Assembly: GCA_910588325.1 (NCBI GenBank)
Contig: CAJUPP010000002.1
Coordinates: 1 to 64,000 of the forward strand
DNA from: an uncultured Hungatella sp.
GTDB lineage: Bacteria; Bacillota; Clostridia; Lachnospirales; Lachnospiraceae
Direction of reading: 5' to 3'
DNA length: 64,000 bases
The number at the start of each line of letters is the position of its first letter. The first letter of the stretch is position 1. A model generated the notes under the pieces. The model had not been told where the DNA came from. It saw only the letters and a list, made by a program, of their open reading frames with translations, and searched no databases. This document shows positions 34,298-43,460 of this stretch, piece after piece. A program made the position numbers and the translations under genes.

Positions 34298-35179
34298 ATG
34301 GCTAAAAGTCTTAAAGTAAAACAAAGCATGAAAAGCCGCTGCTTCGATGTTATCAATATCATTCTTCTGGGAATCATAGCCCTTATTATGATTCTCCCCT
34401 TCATCCATGTAGTGGCATCATCCTTTACTTCCGTTGAAGAATATCTGTCCAAGGATTTTATACTGTTTCCCACAACGTTTTCCCTGGAATCCTATAAATA
34501 TATATTTTCCACGGGAACCATTCCCCGGGGCCTTCTGGTTTCAACCTTTGTCACCATTACGGGAACCTTTATGAATCTGCTTATGTCTTCCCTTACCGCC
34601 TATCCTCTGGCCCACAGAGACTTATTTGGACGGAAAACTATGATACTTCTCGTCATATTTACATTGATGTTTAACGGAGGCATGATACCCATGTTTATCA
34701 TCGTACAGAAACTGGGGCTTCTAAATTCCTACAAATCCCTGATTCTTCCATATGTTATCAGTTCCTTTAACCTGATGCTCTTTAAAAACTATTTTCAGGA
34801 ACTTCCTGTGGAGCTGGAGGAATCTGCTAAAATGGACGGCTGCAATGACCTGGTAATTTTGTTCCGTATCATCCTTCCCCTTTCCAAGCCATTGCTGGCA
34901 ACATTTGCCATCATCTTCGGAGTGGAACACTGGAATTCATGGTTTTATGCTATGCTGTATCTCAGTGATTCAAAAAAATGGCCCATTCAGGTTATTTTAA
35001 GACAGATTGTACTAAGCGCATCCGAAGTAGGAGATGCTATGGGAGGAGCCAATTTTATTCCTCCCGTAACAGTACGAATGTGTACGATTGTAGTTGCAAC
35101 CATTCCTATCCTCTGTATTTATCCTTTTTTGCAAAAATATTTCACCAAAGGTCTTTTAGTAGGCTCCGTAAAAGGATAA
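34298..35179 (+). CDS. Sugar ABC transporter permease, YtcP type
   Basis: 293 residues. Six transmembrane helices, the EAA-like loop ELEESAKMDGCNDLVILFRI and the C-terminal KYFTKGLLVGSVKG, characteristic of YtcP. GAGGAGG is the ribosome site, 14 nt after the LplB-type gene. As with the first sugar operon, no ATPase gene is present locally. Confidence 0.92.
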   Translation: MAKSLKVKQSMKSRCFDVINIILLGIIALIMILPFIHVVASSFTSVEEYLSKDFILFPTTFSLESYKYIFSTGTIPRGLLVSTFVTITGTFMNLLMSSLTAYPLAHRDLFGRKTMILLVIFTLMFNGGMIPMFIIVQKLGLLNSYKSLILPYVISSFNLMLFKNYFQELPVELEESAKMDGCNDLVILFRIILPLSKPLLATFAIIFGVEHWNSWFYAMLYLSDSKKWPIQVILRQIVLSASEVGDAMGGANFIPPVTVRMCTIVVATIPILCIYPFLQKYFTKGLLVGSVKG

Positions 35180-35215
35180 AACATCCATAACCATAAAAAA
35201 GGAGAAAAAATCCAT

Positions 35216-36397
35216 ATGAAAAAACAAATAAAAAAGGCGCTGGCAATTTTGTGTACCGCTTCCTTTGGCATCTGCCTGATAACAGGATGCAGCTCGTCAT
35301 TACCGAAAAATGATTCTGCTGCCAGCGAGACAACTGCCCAAGACAGCAATAATCCAACCGCTGCTTCCACGCAGAATAACAATACCAATGAACCAAGACC
35401 TAAAATTTCAATTATGCTTCCTCTCTTCTATTCCGAAGCACCAGCAGCAGGCAATGAGCTGGAACAGAAGATCATGGATTTCACAGGCGTGGAAGTTGAA
35501 TTTATTTTCACCCCCTCCAGTACGTACAATGAAAAAGTAAATCTCATGATAACTTCCAATGATGTTCCCAACGCCATTGGTATCCTGGATCCCAAAGCAT
35601 CTGCATATGTAAACGCAGCACAGGCCGGTATGTTCTGGGGATTAAACGATTATATGGATAAGACAGAGTATTTAAAAAACAACTATGATGAGCAGACTTT
35701 AAAAAATGCATCCATCAATGGAGAGCTTTACGGCCTGCCCCGGGGCCGCCCCTTAACCCGTGACGGCATCATATACCGGAAAGACTGGGCAGAATCTCTT
35801 GGACTTACCATTGAACAGCCTGTTACCGTAGACAAAATCTATGAACTTATAAAAGCATTTGCCACACAGGATCCGGATGGCAACGGCGTAAATGATACTT
35901 ATGGGGTATTAGTGGGAGTAACAGAGACAGGATCCATATCAGGCGATATGATGGAGATTCTTGACGTAGCCCACGGCGGAGGCAACGGCTGGGTGGAAGA
36001 AAACGGACAGCTTATCCCTGTTTTCATGACAGAGCCTCACAAAAAGACCCTTGCCTTCATGAAACGTCTCTATGACGAAGGCCTGATGAATACAGATTTT
36101 GCAACTGTTCAGTCATCACAATTCTATGAGTTATTAGATAAAGAAAAAACAGGCCTCTATTTTCAGACCTTAACCGATGCCCATGAACGTCTGGATACGG
36201 TGGTCTCTCAGGTACAGTCCAGAACTCCTGAACTTCAGAACATGGAAGCGGCAGATGCAAAAATGGAAATTTTTGATACCATTTATCAAATACAGGCTGA
36301 AAACGGAGAACTGCGTGCCTGTACCCAGTCAGGATTTAACGGCGTATTTGCATTTTCTAAGACAAGCAACCAGACAGAAGAGGATCTCCTATTTTGA
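35216..36397 (+). CDS. Sugar-binding lipoprotein (LplA/YtcQ-like), C-terminally truncated
   Basis: 393 residues. A lipoprotein signal with lipobox LITGC (Cys at about 24), a Ser/Asn/Thr linker and an extracellular solute-binding domain (ISIMLPLFYSEAPAAGNEL, GLPRGRPLTRDGIIYRKDWAE). Relatives are about 500 or more residues; here the frame stops after KTSNQTEEDLLF, roughly 100 residues early. The DNA that follows encodes the middle of an AraC regulator in other frames, so a deletion joined the two genes at about 36390-36400. The protein is probably non-functional. Confidence 0.75.
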   Translation: MKKQIKKALAILCTASFGICLITGCSSSLPKNDSAASETTAQDSNNPTAASTQNNNTNEPRPKISIMLPLFYSEAPAAGNELEQKIMDFTGVEVEFIFTPSSTYNEKVNLMITSNDVPNAIGILDPKASAYVNAAQAGMFWGLNDYMDKTEYLKNNYDEQTLKNASINGELYGLPRGRPLTRDGIIYRKDWAESLGLTIEQPVTVDKIYELIKAFATQDPDGNGVNDTYGVLVGVTETGSISGDMMEILDVAHGGGNGWVEENGQLIPVFMTEPHKKTLAFMKRLYDEGLMNTDFATVQSSQFYELLDKEKTGLYFQTLTDAHERLDTVVSQVQSRTPELQNMEAADAKMEIFDTIYQIQAENGELRACTQSGFNGVFAFSKTSNQTEEDLLF

Positions 36398-38212
36398 TTC
36401 TACTCCAAAAGAACAAAAGATTTATGATTTCTTTTTTGCAGGGGATTCTGTCAATTTGATAAAAAAATTCCTCTCAATTCCATGAACCCTATGGGAATTG
36501 CAATCATAAAAATTCCCTGCGCATATCTGTCCCAAGCTCTTTCCTCAGAGCAAACCGGTCATCAGGCCATAATTTTAGACAGCCAGTTTCGTGTCATAGC
36601 CTCTACAGACAAGACGCTGATAGGAAAATCTTATGAAAATTCGCAGCTGTCCTCTCTCATACTGACACAAAGCATTTTTGAAATAACCGTAGAAGAAGAA
36701 ACCTTCAGCATTGCGGCATCTAAATCAGATTACAATGGATGGTACTATGTTTCTTTTGTCTCCATCGACGATATTCTCCATGATTCCAAGGTAATTCGGC
36801 ATTTTACCATTCTTATAGCCCTTTTTTGTTTCCTTGCAGTGCTGATGATTTCGATTTTCGGATCGCGTAAAATATATAAACCCATATATGGTATTTATCA
36901 GGAACTTCTGGATTCCTTCTATGATACCGGTGAAAGAGATGAACTGCTCTTTATCAAAAAAAGAATATCCGCCCTTGCAGCCAATATCTCCAGCCAGTCT
37001 GTTCAGATGCAGGACCAGCTCAGACAGCTGAAACAATATTTTTCGGTTAAAATTCTGCTTGGCAACTTAAACGATATGGAGCTGGAACAAAGCCTGTCTC
37101 TGTTCAGCATCGGAATCAACGGGACGTCAAAATATGTAATGGTTATCCAATGCGACCGTTTTGATGATTTTGAAGGCCATGAATATGACAATGATATTCT
37201 TATGTTTGCCATCAACAATATTGCCAGCGAACTGCTGGAAAAATATATCCTGCTGACACCGGTGATTCTTATGCAGTCTCAAGTGACGATTGTAGGAAAT
37301 ATAGGAGAACAGGATGAAAAATCAGAAATTATTTTACAGAAAATATCAAAATCTATTCAGGAGCATATTACCAGATATTTTGGAATCTCGGTCAGTATAG
37401 GAATCAGCAGGCCATTTACGAATTTCAAAGACGCAGCCAACGGCTTCAGGGAAGGTATGGAGGCCTTAAAATACCGTATCAAGCAGGGAAACAATTCTGT
37501 TGTTTTTTATAAAACTACCCTGGTTCACCAAAGCGTCTCCCCCGTCTCTTATCTGGAATCCCAGAGAGAGCTTATAAATGCTGTCAAAACACTGAACAAA
37601 GAACAGGCCGTCTACTGGCTGGATATCTTTTTAGATAATGTTTTTCAAATGCAGGTAAGCCATCTTGAATATCAGATTCCTATAGCGGGCATATTGATTG
37701 AGCTGATTACTACTGTCCAGGAGGCAAAAGCGGACTGTGATATCTTTCATAACGGACAAGAATCACTGCTTGAACAACTATTTCAATTACAGACAAGAGA
37801 AGAAATTAAAGCCTGGTTTACCAGCTGCGTTATCGATCCATTTGTCCACTGCCTTCAGGAAACAAGCAATATCAGAAGTAAAAAAATAGTGACGGAAATG
37901 ATTGCCATGATACATGAAAAATTTGACCAGGAATTATCCATCGAGATCTGTGCCGCCGGTTTAAACTATCACCCCAGCTATCTCAGGCGTATATTCTTAA
38001 AAGAAACAGGTGAAAATTTCGGCGAATATCTCACAAAATATCGTATGGAAACAGCAAAGAAATGGTTAAAGGAAAGCGATATGCGTGTCTTTGACATCGC
38101 GCAAAGATTACAGTACAGCAACTCACAGAATTTTATCCGGTATTTTAAACGATATACAGGCCTTACGCCAGGTCAATACCGGGAAAACCAATCAATACAT
38201 CCGCCGGATTGA
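36398..38212 (+). pseudogene. AraC-family regulator (YesN-like), N-terminally truncated by deletion and frameshift
   Basis: The intact relative is about 750 residues: TM helix, extracellular Cache-like sensor, TM helix, linker and AraC domain. Here YFDSTPKEQKIYDFFF (frame from about 36400) belongs to the sensor, then a one-base shift in the T-run near 36432-36440 leads to KKIPLNSMNPMGIAIIKIP and the rest. The longest frame opens at ATG 36482 (576 residues, poor ribosome site). The second TM helix is FTILIALFCFLAVLMISIF. The C-terminal AraC domain is intact, with two helix-turn-helices ending NSQNFIRYFKRYTGLTPGQYR. The DNA-binding part might still be made, but sensing must be lost. Confidence 0.75.
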
Positions 38213-38257
38213 TGCGCTGATACATGGCTGTACCAGCCGTCTTCCGGCGGATTGGTT
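38186..38257. terminator. Bidirectional terminator-like inverted repeat
   Basis: AACCAATC (38186-38193) and CCGCCGGA (38201-38208) are together complementary to TCCGGCGGATTGGTT at 38243-38257, with an internal bulge. It overlaps the end of the AraC gene and precedes the end of the convergent ECF gene. Confidence 0.5.
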
Positions 38258-38261
38258 AAAA

Positions 38262-38885
38262 TTAAAATTTCGCAATTACTTTCAAAAGCACCTTTCCAAT
38301 CACCGCCACCAGAACCGCGGCGGCGATAGCCTCAGGAATCCCGGACGCTGTCACCGTGCCCATCACCAGGCCCAGCACTGCCTCCACGCCCACATTCTTC
38401 ACCTGGGCATACTCTCTGGCAAGGAGAATATAGATACTCCCCATGACAAAGACCGTGTTCACCATAGATCCCACAAATCCTGTAACGGGAAGGGCGATCA
38501 GATGATTCACCTTCAGCTTCTTCATCAGAATCCAGAACCACCCGGCGATCACTCCGATCATAATCCGGCATCCTATGGAAATCCAAACTGCCTTTATAGC
38601 CCCTGGAAATCCCGTCATGCTCATAAACGGGGAGAATGCGAAGGACAGCAGGGTGGGAGCCATGGTATTGCTGATCAGGGAACAGACTCCGAAAACTCCT
38701 CCCAGAACCGCCCCGGCCAAAGGCCCCAAAAGGATTGCCCCTACAATCACCGGAATGTGTACAGTTGTTGCCTTGATGATGGGAAGCTGGATCATTCCCA
38801 GAGGCGTATTAGCCAAAAGGATGACTATAGCCGCCATAAGTGCAACACTGGTAAGCCAACGAATGTCTTTTTTTGTATTATTCAT
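38262..38885 (-). CDS. ECF transporter S component
   Basis: 207 residues, five or six membrane helices. The N-terminal LTSVALMAAIVILLANTPLG, the Gly-rich VGAILLGPLAGAVLGGVFG and the later IPEAIAAAVLVAVIGKVLL match ECF-type substrate-binding (S) subunits for vitamins or other micronutrients; the ligand is not evident. AGGAGG lies 9 nt before the ATG. No T or A component is adjacent, so it probably uses a shared ECF module. It points away from dnaA and its promoter lies at the edge of oriC. Confidence 0.85.
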   Translation of the reverse strand: MNNTKKDIRWLTSVALMAAIVILLANTPLGMIQLPIIKATTVHIPVIVGAILLGPLAGAVLGGVFGVCSLISNTMAPTLLSFAFSPFMSMTGFPGAIKAVWISIGCRIMIGVIAGWFWILMKKLKVNHLIALPVTGFVGSMVNTVFVMGSIYILLAREYAQVKNVGVEAVLGLVMGTVTASGIPEAIAAAVLVAVIGKVLLKVIAKF

Positions 38886-38936
38886 TTTTCTTTTCCTCCT
38901 GCTACTGTTCTTTTTCTAAAGATACAATGCCAGACC

Positions 38937-38965
38937 ATTATACAAAAAAGAAATTATACCGTCAA
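38937..38965 (-). promoter_or_regulatory. Promoter of the ECF S-component gene
   Basis: On the minus strand TTGACG (38965-38960), 17-nt spacer, TATAAT (38942-38937). It lies about 20 nt from the first DnaA box. Confidence 0.75.
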
Positions 38966-38979
38966 TCCCCAATAAAATT

Positions 38980-39200
38980 CTCCACTTATCCACACTTTGG
39001 GGATAACTTGTGGATAACTATATGGAAAACCTGTGATTTCTGCACATCCAATCTTCATTTTTCCTGATTTTTCATATATTTTCAGGCTGTGAACAAGCTA
39101 TCCCCTGTTTTTTCCACATATGTGGATAGTTTCCTCAATTTTTGTTTATCCATCCACAAAAAACAGGTTTTTCACATACTTATCCACAGGAAAATACCTT
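38980..39200. other. oriC: Replication origin oriC, upstream DnaA-box cluster
   Basis: DnaA boxes: TTATCCACA at 38986-38994 and 39180-39188, TGTGGATAA (reverse) at 39009-39017, plus one-mismatch boxes TGGGGATAA at 38998-39006 and TGTGGATAG at 39121-39129. Three of them are packed within 32 bp, suggesting a DnaA-nucleating array. With the second cluster after dnaA this makes a bipartite Bacillus-like origin. Confidence 0.9.
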
Positions 39201-39262
39201 CGTCTGTCCCATAAAAGCTGCAATAAAATCTAACGAATTTCCAACTAATTTTCCTAATTACA

Positions 39263-39291
39263 TTGAAAAATCCTCCCTTTTAGTATAAAAT
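39263..39291 (+). promoter_or_regulatory. Promoter of dnaA
   Basis: TTGAAA at 39263-39268, 17-nt spacer, TAAAAT at 39286-39291, 57 nt upstream of the ATG and just downstream of the DnaA boxes, which allows autoregulation. Confidence 0.55.
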
Positions 39292-39348
39292 ACATATAGA
39301 TTGGGTTAATGTGCCTATTGGCTTTTAATACATATTAGGAGATTCTTT

Positions 39349-40716
39349 ATGCTGGAACGATTAAAAGAACAATGGGATGACATTCTTCTTCATTTAAAAA
39401 AAGAACATGAAATTATGGATGTCTCCTACAAAACATGGCTTCTCCCTCTAAAGGTCCATTCTGTTGAAGGAAATACGGTCAAAATTCTGGCTCCGGACGC
39501 CAATTTTATTACTTATATCCGCAAAAAATATGGTCTCATCCTGCAGGTAACCATCGAAGAGGTTACCAATTTTCCGTGTACCGTGGAATTTATCACAGAG
39601 GATTCCATAAAAAGCAAAGAAAAGCCGGAAAAACAGCTGATTCAGACACCTGCCGATATCAACCAGACCGCACTTCAGACAGCAAACCTGAATCCAAGAT
39701 ATACCTTTGACACCTTCGTCGTGGGAGCCAACAACAATCTGGCCCATGCGGCTGCTTTAGCCGTGGCAGAATCTCCAGGAGAAGTTTACAATCCTCTTTT
39801 TATTTATGGAGGCGTAGGTCTGGGGAAGACCCACCTGATGCATTCCATCGCTCATTTCATACTTAAGAATAATTCTGACGCCAAGATTTTATACGTTACC
39901 TCAGAGAAATTCACCAATGAGCTGATCGATGCCATCCGTAATAAGAATAATATTTCCACTACGGAGTTCAGGGAAAAGTACAGAAACAACGACGTGCTTC
40001 TCATCGATGATATCCAGTTCATCATCGGCAAGGAAAGTACCCAGGAGGAGTTTTTCCACACCTTTAATACCTTATATGAATCCAAACGGCAGATTATCAT
40101 ATCATCCGATAAACCGCCTAAAGACATTGAAACCCTGGAAGAACGCCTCCGTTCCCGCTTCGAATGGGGCCTGACCGTAGATATTCAGTCGCCTGACTAT
40201 GAGACCCGTATGGCCATCCTCCGTAAAAAAGAGGATCTGGAAGGCTACAACATTGACAATGAAGTAATCAAATACATTGCCACCAACATCAAGTCCAACA
40301 TCCGTGAGCTGGAGGGTGCTTTAACCAAGATTGTGGCATTGTCCAAGTTAGACCACAACAAGGAGATAACTATCGCACTGGCCGAGGAGGCTTTGAAGGA
40401 CATTATTTCGCCCAATTCCGAACGGAAGATCACCCCTGAGCTGATTATCCAGATAGTGGCCGACCATTTCGGTATCACCCCTTTGGACATCTCCTCCCAG
40501 AAGAGGAACAAGGAGGTGGCTTTCCCAAGGCAGATTGTCATGTATCTGTGCCAGAACATGACAGGCGCTTCCCTTCAGGAAATAGGAAAATATCTTGGAG
40601 GGCGGGATCACACCACCATCATCCACGGCCGGGACAAGATCGCTGCCGATTTAAAAAAGAATGAGAACCTTGTAAATACCATTGAAATCATAAAGAAAAA
40701 AATAAGTCCGCAGTAA
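39349..40716 (+). CDS. dnaA: Chromosomal replication initiator DnaA
   Basis: 455 residues. Domain I at about 1-85 (LKEQWDDILLHLKKEHEIMD), a short domain II, the AAA+ domain III beginning LNPRYTFDTFVVGANNNLAHA with Walker A GGVGLGKTHLMH and Walker B VLLIDDIQF, and the DNA-binding domain IV with the DnaA signature GGRDHTTIIHGRDKI. Length and motifs are complete. AGGAG lies 9 nt before the ATG. Confidence 0.99.
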   Translation: MLERLKEQWDDILLHLKKEHEIMDVSYKTWLLPLKVHSVEGNTVKILAPDANFITYIRKKYGLILQVTIEEVTNFPCTVEFITEDSIKSKEKPEKQLIQTPADINQTALQTANLNPRYTFDTFVVGANNNLAHAAALAVAESPGEVYNPLFIYGGVGLGKTHLMHSIAHFILKNNSDAKILYVTSEKFTNELIDAIRNKNNISTTEFREKYRNNDVLLIDDIQFIIGKESTQEEFFHTFNTLYESKRQIIISSDKPPKDIETLEERLRSRFEWGLTVDIQSPDYETRMAILRKKEDLEGYNIDNEVIKYIATNIKSNIRELEGALTKIVALSKLDHNKEITIALAEEALKDIISPNSERKITPELIIQIVADHFGITPLDISSQKRNKEVAFPRQIVMYLCQNMTGASLQEIGKYLGGRDHTTIIHGRDKIAADLKKNENLVNTIEIIKKKISPQ

Positions 40717-40984
40717 GAATTCAAGATTTTCACATTCCTATGTGGACAACCTGTTGATATCATGTTGAAAATAAAGTTCATGTTTTTTATGAAATTCAAA
40801 ATGTGGACAGGTGTGGACAGCCTTCCCCTCCTTCCACGAAGTTTTTAACATGGATTTCCCTTTGATTTTAACAACAATTCTTAGGTTATACACAAATTCA
40901 CAGCCCCTACTACGGATACTTCTGAAAAGAACTTATTTATTTACCTATAAATGTCCAATCACCTAGCAAAGGAGTTATCAACAT
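40717..40984. other. oriC, second DnaA-box cluster between dnaA and dnaN
   Basis: Box-like sites TGTGGACAA at 40741-40749, TGTGGACAG at 40802-40810 and 40812-40820 (each one or two mismatches from the consensus, spaced 10 bp) and TTATACACA at 40886-40894, which fits TTATnCACA. The region corresponds to incC of Bacillus, where unwinding occurs; I could not identify DnaA-trios with confidence. Confidence 0.65.
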
Positions 40985-42103
40985 ATGAAGCTAACATTTC
41001 AAAAAGACGACCTTTTAAACGGCATTAACATTGTACTGAAAGCAGTTTCATCTAAAACCACCATGCCTATACTGGAATGTATCCTGATAGACGCCGAGAA
41101 TGACGCCATCAAGCTGACCGGCAACGATATGGAACTAGGGATCGAGACCACAGTAAAAGGGAATATTCTGTCAAAAGGAAAGATTGCCCTGGATGCAAAG
41201 CTTCTGTCAGAGATTGTCCGCAAATTATCAGGAGGCGAAGCTCCTATCACCATTGAATCGGACGAGAAATATACCACCACCATTACCTGTGATAATTCCA
41301 AGTTTCAAATCCAGGGGAAGAACGGAGAGGAATTTTCATATCTTCCTTTTATTGAGAAAGAACACTATATCTGCCTGTCCCAGTTTACATTAAAAGAAGT
41401 CATAAGGCAGACCCTGTTTTCCATATCTGCCAATGACAGCAACAAGATGATGACAGGAGAATTGTTTCAGGTAGAAGAGAATCAGCTAAAGGTAGTTTCC
41501 CTGGACGGACACCGTATGTCTATCAGAAAAGTTGTCCTAAAAGATCATTATCAAGATATAAAAGTGATTGTTCCTGGCAAGACTCTAGGTGAAATCAGCA
41601 AGATTTTATCGGGAGATAACGACAAAGATGTATTGATATTCTTCAGTAAAAATCACATCTTATTTGAATTTGACGAGACGGTGGTGGTGTCCCGTCTTAT
41701 TGAGGGCGAGTATTTCAAGATTGAACAGATGCTGTCCAGTGACTATGAGACAAAGGTCAACATCAATAAAAAAGAATTTTTAGATTGTATTGACCAGGCC
41801 AGCATCCTTATCAGGGAAAATGATAAAAAGCCGATTATCATCAATGTTACGGATGAAGCCATGGAACTTAAATTAAACTCCAGCTTTGGTTCCATGAATG
41901 CGGAAGTTTCCATTCAGAAAACAGGCAAAGACATTATGATTGGATTTAATCCCAAATTTTTGATGGATGCCCTTCGTATTATCGATGATGAAAATGTGGA
42001 TTTGTATATGATGAATCCCAAATCTCCCTGTTTTATTAAAAATCCGGAGGAAAGCTATATCTATCTGATTCTTCCTGTGAACTTTAACGCGGCTTCGGTT
42101 TGA
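40985..42103 (+). CDS. dnaN: DNA polymerase III beta sliding clamp
   Basis: 372 residues, three-domain clamp fold. Landmarks: KLTFQKDDLLNGINIVLKAV, the repeated ITIESDEKYTTTITCDNSKF-type strands and the C-terminal IYLILPVNFNAASV, which is close to the usual LILPVR-L ending. AGGAG lies about 9 nt before the ATG. It encircles DNA and tethers polymerase III and other partners. Confidence 0.98.
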   Translation: MKLTFQKDDLLNGINIVLKAVSSKTTMPILECILIDAENDAIKLTGNDMELGIETTVKGNILSKGKIALDAKLLSEIVRKLSGGEAPITIESDEKYTTTITCDNSKFQIQGKNGEEFSYLPFIEKEHYICLSQFTLKEVIRQTLFSISANDSNKMMTGELFQVEENQLKVVSLDGHRMSIRKVVLKDHYQDIKVIVPGKTLGEISKILSGDNDKDVLIFFSKNHILFEFDETVVVSRLIEGEYFKIEQMLSSDYETKVNINKKEFLDCIDQASILIRENDKKPIIINVTDEAMELKLNSSFGSMNAEVSIQKTGKDIMIGFNPKFLMDALRIIDDENVDLYMMNPKSPCFIKNPEESYIYLILPVNFNAASV

Positions 42104-42134
42104 TATAAGAGATGGGATCAGGGGGAATATTTCC

Positions 42135-42344
42135 ATGGAAATCATTAAATTGAGAGATGAATACATTAAGCTTGGGCAGGCTTTGAAGGCGGCAGGGCTG
42201 GCGGATTCGGGAGTGGATGCCAAGCACGCCATTGCAGACGGCCTGGTAAAGGTAAACGGACAGGCAGAGTATCAGAGAGGAAAGAAATTAAGAGACGGCG
42301 ACGTGGTGGAATACCAGGGCGAAACCATAAGGATTGAAGCATAA
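42135..42344 (+). CDS. yaaA: S4-domain RNA-binding protein YaaA
   Basis: 69 residues, a single S4 domain: IKLGQALKAAGLADSGVDAK, then IADGLVKVNGQAEYQRGKKL and GDVVEYQGE. The gene is conserved between dnaN and recF in Firmicutes, where it is thought to bind rRNA or tRNA. It is 3 nt from recF. Confidence 0.92.
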   Translation: MEIIKLRDEYIKLGQALKAAGLADSGVDAKHAIADGLVKVNGQAEYQRGKKLRDGDVVEYQGETIRIEA

Positions 42345-42347
42345 AAC

Positions 42348-43460
42348 ATGATAATAGAATCCATAGAACTCCAAAATTATCGGAATTATGAGAAGCTTTC
42401 CTTAAATTTCAGCCCTGGGACCAATATTCTGTACGGAGATAATGCCCAGGGAAAGACCAATGTACTGGAATCTGTCTATGTGTGTAGCACCACCAAGTCT
42501 CACAGGGGAAGCAAGGACAGAGAAATCATCCGTTTCGGCCAGGAAGAGTCTCATATTAAAATGATAGTGAGAAAGCAGGATATTCCTTACCGGATTGACA
42601 TGCATCTGAAGAAAAACAAAGCAAAAGGAGTTGCGGTCAACGGAATCCCTATCCGCAAGGCCAGCGAACTGTTCGGGATTGTCAATGTGGTGTTTTTCTC
42701 TCCGGAGGATTTGAATATTATTAAAAACGGGCCTTCTGAAAGAAGGCGTTTCATAGATCTGGAGCTGTGCCAGCTTAATAAATTGTATGTTCACGCCCTG
42801 GTTCAATACAATAAGGTGGTGGCTCAGAGGAACAAGCTTTTAAAGGAGCTGGCGTTTCGCCCGGAATATGAAGAGACCCTGGATGTCTGGGACAAGCAGA
42901 TGGTTCAGTACGGAAGCCAGGTTATCCGGTACAGGCAGCAGTTTATAGAACAGCTGAATGAGATTATTTTTCACATCCACAGCCAGCTGTCAGGCAAAGA
43001 GGAAACGCTGAAGATTTTTTATGAGCCTAATGTGACCATGGATCAGATGGAACAGATGCTTGCAAAAAACAGAGAGTCTGACCTGCGCCAGAAAACTACG
43101 GGGGCAGGCCCTCACAGGGATGATATCAGTTTTATTGTCAATGAAATTGATATCAGGAAGTTTGGTTCTCAGGGGCAGCAGCGGACGGCGGCTCTGTCTC
43201 TGAAATTAGCAGAAATTCAGCTGGTAAAACATCTGTCAGATGATGATCCTATTCTTCTTCTGGATGATGTTTTATCTGAATTAGACGGGAACAGGCAGGA
43301 ACATCTGCTGTCAGAGATCCATCACATACAGACCATGATTACTTGTACCGGCCTGGAGGATTTTCTGACCCATGGTTTTCCAATAGATAAAATATATAAA
43401 GTAGTGAAGGGAACTGTTGCAGATGATGATTCATTTTTAGGAGGAAAATATGAGCGCTGA
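42348..43460 (+). CDS. recF: DNA replication and repair protein RecF
   Basis: 370 residues, SMC-like ATPase. Walker A YGDNAQGKTNVLE near residues 30-42, signature region FGSQGQQRTAALSLKLAE and Walker B DPILLLDDVLSELD. RecF with RecO and RecR loads RecA at gaps. It overlaps gyrB by 11 nt. Confidence 0.97.
   Translation: MIIESIELQNYRNYEKLSLNFSPGTNILYGDNAQGKTNVLESVYVCSTTKSHRGSKDREIIRFGQEESHIKMIVRKQDIPYRIDMHLKKNKAKGVAVNGIPIRKASELFGIVNVVFFSPEDLNIIKNGPSERRRFIDLELCQLNKLYVHALVQYNKVVAQRNKLLKELAFRPEYEETLDVWDKQMVQYGSQVIRYRQQFIEQLNEIIFHIHSQLSGKEETLKIFYEPNVTMDQMEQMLAKNRESDLRQKTTGAGPHRDDISFIVNEIDIRKFGSQGQQRTAALSLKLAEIQLVKHLSDDDPILLLDDVLSELDGNRQEHLLSEIHHIQTMITCTGLEDFLTHGFPIDKIYKVVKGTVADDDSFLGGKYER

Noticed and set aside
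38085..38975. 296-residue ORF on the plus strand, rich in His, Arg and Ser
   Set aside because: It overlaps the AraC gene end and the opposite-strand ECF gene, whose membrane-protein codons explain the open frame.
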